The notes beneath the pieces were generated by a model. That model made no database searches and had not been told where the DNA came from. It saw only the letters and a program-made list of their open reading frames with translations. A DNA stretch of 64,000 nt from Blumeriella jaapii. Lineage: Eukaryota; Ascomycota; Leotiomycetes; Helotiales; Drepanopezizaceae. Below are positions 55,599 through 64,000 of the stretch, one piece after another. How positions within the stretch are numbered: the first letter of the stretch is position 1; the number at the start of each line of letters is the position of its first letter. A program made the translations under genes and the position numbers. Location of the stretch: NCBI GenBank assembly GCA_009599575.1, contig VWND01000067.1:806001-870000 (forward strand), written 5' to 3'.

Positions 55599-58500
55599 TC
55601 AGCTGAATTTGTAAAAAAAAACAGGTTTTTTTAGTTTCGGTAGCAGAACAACAGATGTTTTGGCGACGAAAAAAAAATTGATTATAATCGTTTTGTGCGT
55701 GGTACGTATTATAAAAGTTTTTTTTAATAATATAATATTATTTTCGTTATTTATAATTTTGGTACGTTTTTTATTAGCAGTTTTGGCTTTAGCCAATTCT
55801 GATTTAGTCGAGTAAAATTTATAAAGAAATCTTAAAGCGAATTCTATTATAAAACTATATGCGTTAACAACGTTTTTTAATAGTTTTCAAAACTGATTTT
55901 CCGCGCTGTAGCCACGCTATTATATAAAATAAAAAAAGTTGGAATTTCGTTTGGAATCGAAAATAATGTTTATAGCTTATAACAAACTCTTATCGGCGTT
56001 TATAAAAACTGACGGTAAAAAAAGATTTTTTTGCTCTAAAAAAAGGTCGTCGTAAGCAGATTTAAGCAGATTAATATAAAAAACAAAATGGAATAGTTTT
56101 TGCTCGAAAAGCAGTTTTAGCTTATAACTGTAGAAACTTAAAACTTCGGCGATTTTGTAAAAACCGTAAAACTTATTATTAAGCTTTTTAACTGGTCTAA
56201 TGGAAATTATATTGCGTTTATTAAAAAACACGCTGTTTTCCATTCGATAAGCAGGCGCTGATTAGCGGTTTCGGTTAAAATAATATTTTTGATCGGCTAG
56301 CGCTAAAATTAAATTCGTGCGTAAAAGTAATTTTATTTTTTTTATTTTGTCGGCAAAATTGTTTTTTTTAATATTTGCCATTTGTAAAATGCGTAAAATA
56401 AATTTTAAAATAAATTTAAATAAAAAAAAGCTTATTCGTAAATAAAAACTTTTATTAGCGTAAAAAAAAGAAACTCCGGTAAAAGCGTTTACAGCGTTAT
56501 TAGCTGCGAATTCGGCTAAAAAAAGCCAATTTTTCCAATTTTTTTAAGCGTATTCAACAAATTGCTTTAAGTAAAAAAACAAATATGCGTTCGCGTTTTC
56601 GGTTTGGCCGTCTGTTTCGAAATAAAAGCTGATAAATAGCGTAATATTGGTTCCGAAACGGTGATTAATAGCTTTTTAAAATTATAAAACAAACAAAGAA
56701 TTTCGGTCGGAAATTATAAAATCGAAAAAATTATATAAACGTTAAATATTTTTGCAAAACAATTTGGCTAAATCTGTTGCTTTTATAATAGTATAACAAG
56801 CTGTATAATATCGTTTTTTAATAAAGCGACAAATTATTATTATAATCAGATTATTTCGATTTTTATGTTTTTTCACAAAAAAAAAGCTTATAAAATCGAC
56901 CGATATATAATTTTATCGGCGTAACGAAATAAATAAAAGTTTGAAAAGATTTTAATATCGTTAATTAATGCTTATATTGCGAAAACAGCCGTTGCAATTT
57001 CGTATAAATCTTTTGCAATTTTTAAAAATTAATAGCTAATAATAATCTTTATTAATAATTTTATAAAATTTGTTTTTGCCGGAATAACTTATTTTTATTA
57101 AATCGTAGGCCATTTGTAAAAGCCAGGTACGAATAAAAACGTTTAAATCTGATATATTAGAAACGTATAATCGGTTTCGAAAATACAATTTATTATTGCG
57201 TATAATACATTTAAAAAATTGTAAAATTTTGGATTTCGAAATACCTAATTTAAGTATTTTTTTTTGGTAATAATCCATAGTTTATTAATAAAATAATATT
57301 TATTTAAAAGTCGTAAAAGCTTTTCGTCGTCTGCTTCGGATATTGGTTTTAACAAAGCTGGAAAAGCGTTTAAAACTTTAATTAAATAGTATTTTTTAAA
57401 AAAAGCTTGGTTTTAGAACTGAATCTTTTCGTTTAAAAAGTTTTGAAAAAAGTTTTAAAAACGTCGGATTAAAAAATCAGATTTATTATTTTATTTTCCA
57501 AGTCTGAAAATAATTATAAAATCAAAACCGGCTAAAAACTCGCTTTATCGTATTTAACGTCGGTTAAATTGCTTAGTTATTATAAAATATTTCAAATTTC
57601 GGTAGTTTGTAAATACTCGGATCGGATAAACAGTTTTTTGTAATTCGGCTCGCCAATCTTCGAAACAGCGTATAATAGCAAAAAGTTTTTTATCGTAGAT
57701 TTCGTAATTATATTCGGCTAAATCGAATTTTTTTAATATAAAAGCGATTGGGTGGAATACTTTTGTATCGTTTTTCTAAAAGAAAATTTTTGAAAAACGT
57801 AGTTAAAAGCGTCGGTTTTAATAAATATCTTTTTATCGGAATTGAAATAGGCCAACGTAAATGCCGTAATAAAAGCTAATTTAAAAAATTCGAAAGCTTT
57901 AATACAATCGTTGTTAAAATTTTATTTAATATCTTTTTTCGTTAAATTTACCAAAAGAGTAACGATACGAAAAAAGCTTTAAATAAATTTTCGGTAAAAA
58001 TTTGCAAAATCTAAAAACGCTTATACGTTTTTAACGTTGAAAAAAAGCTTCCAACCAGTAATAGCTTTTAATTTCTTAAAGTTTATTTTGATTCCAATAA
58101 TAAAAATAATTATTTTTAGATAAACGATCTTTTGAATTTCGAATTCGCATTTTTTTATATTCAATTGGAAATCAGCGTCGGTAAAAGCTTAAAAAATAAA
58201 ATTAACGTGTTTTTTATATTTTTAAAAATCGTTTAAATAAACTAAAATATCGTTTATATAAACTATGCAAAAAACATTTAAATAAAATCGTAAAATATCG
58301 TTTATACGAAATTAAAAAATAGCAAAAGCGTTGCATAATCCGAAAAGCATAATCAAAAATTCGAATAAACTATATTTTATATTAAACGCGGTAAGCCATT
58401 TATAATCCTTTTTTATTCGAATCTTATTAAAAGCGGCGAAAACGTTAAATTTAATATAAAATTTCGCTTTGCTTAATCGAGAAAATGTTTTTTAAATTAA

Positions 58501-59600
58501 TAATAAAAGATATCGGTTTTTAATAATTATAGCGTTAAAAGCTTTGTAATCGACGCAAAACCGCAATTCATCTTTTGGTTTTTTCGCGAATAAAACGGAT
58601 AAGACTGCGAAAGAAAAGCTGGCCTAAATCCAGCCTTTTTCGAAATTTTTTTTAAAAAATTTGCGCAAAACTTAAAGTTCGTTAACTAATATATTATACA
58701 AAAAATTATATAAAAAAATAGCTTTAAATCGTAATTTTATCGTATAATCAACGCTTTTTTTATAAAATGCAAGTTTATCGGTTTTAATAAAATTAAAAGC
58801 GGCCAAATAATAATAGTAATATCGAAAAAGTTTTATTCGAAAATCGACTAGCGGTTTGATTTAAAAAGCTAAACGAATATTTTTTAAAAAAGCTTAGGCG
58901 AAATAAAATCGGCTAATAAGCGTTGTCGTTCAGTTTAAAAAAGCTCGTTTTTATATAATTAATCGATTTTAAATAATAATTTAAGGTTTTTATTTGCTAC
59001 GGCGCCGAGCTTTTGTAATTGTCAATTAATTTCGTATAAAAAAGCTGAAAACACTTTTATTCCGGGTTAAAAAGCTAAAATAATAAAAACAGCGGCTTTT
59101 GTACGACGAAATATAATTGATTAAACGATTGTTTTGTAAAAGTGGCGTTTTTAAATTAGGCCTGGGATAGCTAATTAATAAAAATACTGAAGCAAACACT
59201 TCGTACGGCAGAAATCTAAATTAAAACAAAAAGTGTTTTTGGTTCAGTTAATATAAGAATTGTGTTTTCGAAGCTAAAGTTTTTTTAAAATAAAATCGTA
59301 TTTTTCTAGTGTTATAATAAAAGCTGTAATTAATTCGGTATAGCTGGCTATTTTGGTATGAAAAAAAACTTAGTAAATAACGTCGCCGTATATAAAAAAG
59401 CGACCGTTAACCACGGTAAGTTTACGTGGATTAATAAATAAAATAAAAGTCAATTCGTAATATTACACGAAAAAATAATTAATAAAATTATCGATAATTC
59501 CGAAGTCGTTTAAAAAATAAGTTTTAATATATGTATTATTAATAATTATAATACAAAGCAATACTAAATATAATTCCGGAACGCCGTCCAAAGCAGATAA
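55599..59600 (-). pseudogene. Y2 pol remnant: RT, RNase H, integrase, chromodomain-like end
   Basis: Minus strand. The integrase zinc-domain region is open at 57,278-57,036 (NNKLYFRNRLYVSN). The C-terminal barrel is at 56,243-55,977 (FFNKRNIISIRPVKKLNN, KIAEVLSF), and the Lys-rich tail at 55,796-55,599 matches the Y1 tail. RT lies around 58,900-58,100, with the Y1-type FCVDYKAFN segment near 58,550. Stops are RIP-type. The lesions differ from those of Y1, so comparing the two copies helps to tell original codons from RIP changes. Confidence 0.82.
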
Positions 59601-59649
59601 CTTTAATTCATTTTTCAAAAGTTTTTAATCATAATAATTATCAAAAACA

Positions 59650-61122
59650 ATTAGTTTCCCGACTTTTTTGCTTCGGCTTTAGCTTTTTTAATTTAAAAGA
59701 AATCGGAGCAATCAGCAGCTCGGTATTTATCGCTAGCATATTATAAGCAAAAATTATTAGCAAAAAAGTAGATTCGGCGAGCTAGCTTTTCGGTATTTTT
59801 TATTAAGCGTTTGTTTTTCGCTATATCAGCTGCGATTCAAATAATTATTTTAGTTTAGATAGCGCTAAGATTTATAAGGTCGCCTTAGGTAATAATCGTA
59901 ATAATAGTCTTGAATGCGAAAATAAAAGAAAAAGTTATTTTTATATAACGGTCTTTTGTTTTATAATAATTAAAGTTTAATTATCGAAAAACGATATCGG
60001 TTTCGCGTATTTGGGCGCAAAAACTAATAAAATCGGTTTTTAAATCGAAAAGGTTAATATACGATAAACGGATAATAATATTAAAATAAAAAGCTTCGCG
60101 TAAAATTGCGATAGCAGCTTCGTTATTAAATTTAGTATAATTTTTAATTTCCAACCAAGTAAAAAAAAAAATAGATAAGAGTTGGTTGTTTTGCTTAAAA
60201 AACAGAATTCTTTTAAATATATTTGCTTGTTAATTAAAAACACCGAACGATTATTATAAAACTTGGATTATTTTTGCAATAATCAAATAAAAAAAAATAC
60301 CGTCCGTACGTAACTTTTTTGTAAAATATCTTTGGCTGTATCGAAAAAGCGGAGAAAAAAATAGCTTATACGATTTTGTTCGGTCGCATACCAATTTTGA
60401 TTAAAATAAAGTTTTAAAATTATATTTTAAAAAAAAGTGGTAAAATGCTTTGTAACGTTTTTAATGCTATCCGAACTAGTAAATTTATCGGGATCGGAAA
60501 AAGCAAATGTTTTTTTTTCGGTGCTTAATATATTTTGATTAATAAAAGCTTATTTTCGGAAGTTGGCAAATTCGGCTTCGAAATCCTGAATTATTTTCTT
60601 TTAAAACGCTTTTTTTTCCTAGTATTATACCGTCTGAATATTCAGCTTTTAAGCTTAATCAACTAATTTGGTTTTAAATAATACTATTATATCGTTCTGT
60701 TTTATCGCGTAAACGAAAATATCGAAAATTTCGCGGAAGCAAACTTTTGTATTAGCGATCAAAGCGGCGGCGATTTGATCGGGGTATTTAAAAAGCCTTA
60801 AAATAAAGCATTTAAAAAGTTCCGATAATTTGGGAAATTCCGATATTTTAATATTCGTTAAAAAAAAAGCGTAAAATATATTTCGTTCCGGAATATAAGC
60901 AAAAACAGAATAAAGTTTTTTAAATGTAAATTTTATATCAAAAAAGATTATCGTTTCGTAGTTTCGTAAAAATCGTAAAAATTATTCTTAAAAAGTCGTA
61001 AAAGTCGTTATTGCGATAAGGTTTTATTAACTTTTCGTATACGCAAAAGCAAAACAAAATTAGCAGGCTTTTTCAGCTTAAAAACTAAAATAAAAATGTC
61101 AAAGGGGATTTAATAATTAATA
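59650..61122 (-). pseudogene. Y2 gag remnant with altered zinc knuckle
   Basis: Minus-strand frame colinear with Y1 30,459-31,713 and 38,153-38,380, here uninterrupted. The knuckle near 59,755-59,710 reads C, then YASDKYRAADC: spacing as in C-x2-C-x4-H-x4-C, with a Cys and the His replaced by Tyr. ILREAFYFNIII near 60,100 matches Y1. The 67-codon open frame at 60,243-60,040 is another minus-strand frame of the same region. Confidence 0.65.
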
Positions 61123-61307
61123 TGTCAAAGGGTGCGAACGAGCAAAAGGTTCGTAAATGATTTGCATTAACTACGAGGTTTTAAATTAAAAGTGTCGCGA
61201 ATTTTAGGATACAATATATGCGGATGATCACGTGGCTCCGACATCACGTAATAACAACGTGACCTTCGGATCACGTGACCAACGAACTGTTATCCCATTC
61301 CCTCACA
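61123..61307 (-). repeat. Y2 5' LTR (right copy)
   Basis: 185 bp, ending TTATCCCATTCCCTCACA and followed by GTATC. The outer third is RIP-free, with GTGACCTTCGGATCACGTGACC intact. Confidence 0.92.
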
Positions 61308-61312
61308 GTATC

Positions 61313-61495
61313 TCGGTGTTCAGCGGAAATGGTGCAGGGGGGGGGGTAAATCGCCGGAAAAATCGTCGGCCTTTTCGCGGAGTCTTCACCGCAGCGTGCT
61401 TCGGGCGAGAAAAATTGGCTGAATTTTGGTAGGCTCGAAGGAGTTTTGATCGATAAGAGCTTCAAAGGTGGTGTAACGTTTGCTGCAAAGGCTGG
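61313..61495 (-). CDS. W open frame, N-terminal part
   Basis: Minus-strand frame from a TAG near 61,495 to the Y2 insertion point, reading SIKTPSSLPKFSQFF, then CTISAEHRDT at the break. It resumes in frame at 55,309 as VHKPANSDLF. No ATG is present in this part; TTG at 61,463-61,465 is the only start-like codon. A run of ten G at 61,338-61,347 on the plus strand encodes a proline run. Confidence 0.45.
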
Positions 61496-61607
61496 CTACA
61501 GCGAAAAGCGGTGTGGCGGCGTCGCAGTAGAAAGGTTACAGACGCCGAAATAGTCTGAAAGATAAAGATGTAGCTTCGAGGCTGAAAAGGATTTGACCTT
61601 GATATAA

Positions 61608-61824
61608 TGTGACGACACGTATGCTGAAGAACAGGTAGGCGAAGGGCTTAGAATATCAAGGTGCAGAACCTGGAAGAGGTTCTGCTAGAAGGACTATATA
61701 CATATAGGTTTAAGGTTCGGCAGGGGCCGGAAGGCCGAAGGGCCGAAGGGCCGAAGGGGCCAAGGGGCCAAGGGGCCAAGGCCGGGAAGCCGAAGGGCCG
61801 AGCCGAACGGGCCACGTCGTCACA
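61608..61824 (-). repeat. W 5' LTR (right copy)
   Basis: 217 bp, with the same GGCCGAAG and GGGGCCAA array as the left copy. It has 7 nt more within GTGCAGAACCTGGAAGAGG. It is followed by GAATG (61,825-61,829). Confidence 0.93.
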
Positions 61825-61866
61825 GAATGCATTTTAAGCGTTTATTAAATAAAATTATAAAATATA

Positions 61867-61993
61867 ATAGTGGGCTGCCTTCCCACATTTATCCTGCGGG
61901 CACTCGGATAATGTGGGGGAAAGCAAGTGTCCCACTGCATCCAAGTGTCCCATTTCAATTCATGATTTTTTACGATCGCATTTTATATTAAAA
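61867..61993 (+). repeat. Left terminal inverted repeat
   Basis: 127 bp matching the complement of 63,102-63,228. It includes GCGGGCACTCGGATAATGTG and CAAGTGTCCCACTGCAT. Differences from the right arm are mostly C/T and G/A, as expected from RIP or deamination. Confidence 0.9.
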
Positions 61994-62345
61994 TATTATT
62001 ATTTAATTACGCCAAATTGAAAAATAATAAAAGCAAAAAGTTATTTTTAGATTTTATATTAAAAATTGCATTTTTATTAATTAAAAGTTACTAAATTACA
62101 TATTTTCGTTGAATTTTTAATTTTTTATTATCGCATTTTATATTAAAACATTATTAACGCCAGATATTTAATTATAATAAATTGATAAATGATAATAACA
62201 AAAAGATATTATTAAATTATAAATTAAAAGTTTTATTTTTATTAATTAAAAGTTTTAAAACGTAATGTTTGGTTTGAATTTATTATTTTTTATAATCGCA
62301 TTTTAAATTAAAAAACTTCCAACGCTAGTTATTTAATTATAATAA
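61974..62345. repeat. ~160-bp tandem units inside the TIR element
   Basis: Units start with ATCGCATTTTATATTAAAA near 61,975, 62,135 and 62,297. Each is followed by a TATTTAATTATAATAAATTG-type segment and a TTTATTAATTAAAAGTT segment. An inverted version lies near 63,045-63,122. The inner parts of the terminal repeats belong to the same array. Confidence 0.75.
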
Positions 62346-63101
62346 ACTGAAAAAAAGTAAGTTCAGCTTGCATTCGAATAGAATTTATAGAAATTATATG
62401 AAATTCTACGTCGGAATATTTATTTTTGATTAAGTAAAAGTAATTTAAATCGTTTTTGTACGCATTTCCAATCAGAAATTATATTAATTAAACGGCTACG
62501 AATCGTACAAATACAATATACTTTTATTAAAACTAAATAAAGCTTATATATTTTTTTTTGCTTTCTAGCTATTTTACATATGCTTTTCAGCTTTTAAATA
62601 TCGGTATAATATTTATATTCGGAAGGTAAAAAACAAAACGCATAAGGTAAAAGAAAACCGTTAGTTTTACGAAAAGCTTCTGCTTAAGCGTATAATAAGT
62701 AAAAAAAGCTGCTTACGAGCCTTGGATTTTAGGTTGTAAAAGCAATAAAGCTGTAAAACAAAAAAAAATCGTATTAAAAATAATAAATTGCATTTTTTTT
62801 GCCGAAAATTTTAATATATAATAAAACGCGAGCTTAATAAAGCTTTTATAATTATCAAATATTTTATAACCGATTAAAAAGGTTTATCTGAATTATAATA
62901 CAAAACATTTTAATTGCAAACAAATGTAAATAGGCTTTTTAAAAGCGAAAAAGCGAAAAAAAAATTGAAATTGCGTATAAAACACTTATTTAAATTGGTT
63001 TTTATTAATAAAATTTAATTTTTTAATTTAAAATCTGAAAATAACTGTTTGCTTTTATTATACTTTAATTTAATATAATTAATTATTTGGCGTTGGTGGT
63101 G

Positions 63102-63228
63102 TTTTAATATAAAATGCGATCGTAAAAAATCATAAACTGAGATAGGACATTTGAATGCAGTGGGACACTTGCTTTCCCTTACATTATCCGAGTGCCCGCA
63201 GGATAAATGTGGGAAGGCAGCCCACTAT
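63102..63228 (-). repeat. Right terminal inverted repeat
   Basis: 127 bp, the complement of the left arm, ending GGCAGCCCACTAT and followed by TA. Confidence 0.9.
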
Positions 63229-64000
63229 TATTAGCGAAAAAAGCTATAGGCGCTTTTTGGATTTTAACTAATCGAAAATAATACTTATATATTACTACTT
63301 TTTTTATAAAATGCAATAATAATTTGTTTTTTCCGTTATAAAATCTTACGTAATTAACGAATTCGCAGCTTAATTCAAATAGATTTTCAAATATATTTTC
63401 GGTTTAAAAACTAAAAAAATCGGCTTTTAAAAATACTCGTTGCTTTTATTTTTTTTTATTTCAGTCGAGCTTTATAATCGCGTTAAAAGCTTTAAAATAT
63501 GTTTTAAAATTCGCGTAGCCTAAATAAGCTGTAGCACGCGCTTTAATATATTTCGCAGTTTTTCGTCGGAATATAAATTAATTATTAAAATTAATTTCGA
63601 ATACGTTATAATTCAAATTTCTGATAACAGCAAATCGATTAGCGAAGCCGATTATATCGACTTTTTTTATAATCAAATCGTAATACGCCGCGTAATAATA
63701 TACGTAAAAATAGCGAAATTTACCGTTTTTTTTAGCGTTAACGTTATTCGTAAAAATAAAATTAAAAAATCGGAATTTTTCAGCGAAAAAAAAACTTGAA
63801 TAAAAACGGATTATCGTTTTCAAAAGTTTTTTTTTATGCTTTGGCGTATGATATTTGCAATTTTCCGAAAAAAACTTAATATAATTTTCGTTTAAAAAAA
63901 AAAAAACTGACGGATTCATTTAATATTTGCGTAAAAATATCGAAAAAAAAAAATTTAATCGTAGCGTCGTCGAAAGCGAAAGTTTTAAATAAAATAATCT
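63229..64000 (-). pseudogene. X3 downstream frame, part nearest the window edge
   Basis: On the minus strand 63,919-63,578 is open for 113 codons, the longest intact stretch of the unassigned X frame in the window. It includes RFFNFIFTNNVNAKKNGKF, YVYYYAAYYDLIIKKVDII and GFANRFAVIRNLNYNVFE. It corresponds to X1 about 25,020-25,360. The apparent ATG at 63,919 is not supported as a real start, because in X1 the homologous sequence continues upstream. Confidence 0.6.

Larger units (their letters stand above)
55310..61307 (-). mobile_element. Y2: complete-length Y-family gypsy element inside W, minus strand
   Basis: 5,998 bp with 185-bp LTRs (55,310-55,494 and 61,123-61,307) and GTATC duplications (55,305-55,309 and 61,308-61,312). 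It is colinear with Y1 read on the opposite strand. The LTR ends are TGTCAAGGGGTGCG and CATTCCCTCACA on the plus strand. RIP is heavy inside, fading towards both outer ends. It interrupts the open frame of W. Confidence 0.93.
54446..61824 (-). mobile_element. W: short non-autonomous LTR element carrying an open frame, hosting Y2
   Basis: LTRs at 54,446-54,655 (210 bp) and 61,608-61,824 (217 bp) start TGTGACGACACG, end CACGTCGTCACA and are flanked by GAATG on both sides. They differ by two substitutions and a 7-nt insertion. Without Y2 and its GTATC duplication, W is about 1.4 kb. The internal part is 650 bp left of Y2 plus 295 bp right of it, with a minus-strand open frame and no RT or integrase. 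A C-run (CTACCCCCCC) beside the left LTR is the complement of a polypurine tract, so W runs on the minus strand. W shows almost no RIP although its host X3 and its guest Y2 are both heavily RIPed. Confidence 0.9.
61867..63228. mobile_element. 1.36-kb DNA element with ~127-bp terminal inverted repeats and TA target duplication
   Basis: The ends read ATAGTGGGCTGCCTTCCCAC and the exact complement. The inverted repeats extend to 61,993 and from 63,102, with transition-type differences. Comparison with X1 and X2 (AAAATATATTAGCG uninterrupted) shows that only TA was duplicated (61,865-61,866 and 63,229-63,230), which suggests the Tc1/mariner superfamily. The interior has no coding frame, so it is non-autonomous. 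It contains tandem units of about 160 bp. The outer ~90 bp are GC-balanced and the rest is AT-rich. Confidence 0.88.
52029..64000 (-). mobile_element. X3: minus-strand X-family copy split by V, W and a TIR element
   Basis: Starting at the conserved X 3' end (GTAAATAGGAAAACCAGAC at 52,034), X3 runs on the minus strand in pieces 52,029-52,621, 53,603-54,445, 61,825-61,866 and 63,229-64,000. Each junction is explained by a target duplication of an inserted element. The pieces are colinear with X1 27,196 down to about 24,960. It leaves the window inside the unassigned downstream frame. TATTA at 52,024-52,028 may be its target duplication. Confidence 0.85.

Overview
This window reads as the nuclear genome of a filamentous ascomycete (Pezizomycotina) with a strong history of repeat-induced point mutation (RIP). 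Most of it is very AT-rich. CpA and TpG are scarce and TpA is abundant, yet CpG is still common, and almost every broken reading frame is closed by TAA or TAG where a CAA, CAG or TGG codon would be expected. Two spliced genes have short introns (47, 59 and 66 nt) with CTAAC-type branch sites, which also fits a fungus. No species can be named from the sequence alone.

Layout. (1) 1-27,196: X1, a large Ty3/gypsy element whose 5' part lies outside the window. It is split by A1 (3,486-24,550, target duplication CCGAT). A1 is a chromodomain gypsy element that is itself split twice: by B, a Ty1/copia element on the minus strand (5,312-13,525, duplication CAAAA), and by A2, a second full copy of A1's own family (14,265-20,695, duplication ATTTC). 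(2) 27,197-44,342: X2, a second X copy, split by Y1 (30,285-42,713, duplication GACGT), which is split by Z1 (31,714-38,147, duplication CTCAG). (3) 44,343-51,613: an island of ordinary composition. It has two intact, divergently transcribed genes, one probable pseudogene, a 109-nt poly(T), a 15-bp minisatellite and a TCCAG-rich patch. (4) 51,614-64,000: a truncated Z3 end, then X3, a minus-strand X copy that runs off the right edge. X3 is split by three insertions: V (52,622-53,602, ACGAA), W (54,446-61,824, GAATG) carrying Y2 (55,310-61,307, GTATC), and a 1.36-kb terminal-inverted-repeat element (61,867-63,228, TA).

The nesting gives a relative chronology. X copies are oldest; A1, Y1, V, W and the TIR element came later; B, A2, Z1 and Y2 came later still. 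Full-length elements are heavily mutated inside. Short non-autonomous elements (V, W) and the outer ends of many LTRs look almost free of RIP. Taking out the nested inserts gives A1 = 6,410 bp against A2 = 6,431 bp, and Y1 = 5,990 bp against Y2 = 5,998 bp, so the element boundaries check each other.

The least explained feature is a reading frame of about 1,060 codons that follows the integrase in the X family, in the position where some retroelements carry an extra gene. It recurs in X1 and X2, its 3' part is also in X3, and I could not assign it to a family. The two island genes are also unrecognised: a 602-residue predicted membrane protein with two internal duplications, and a 253-residue protein with a charged helical C-terminus.
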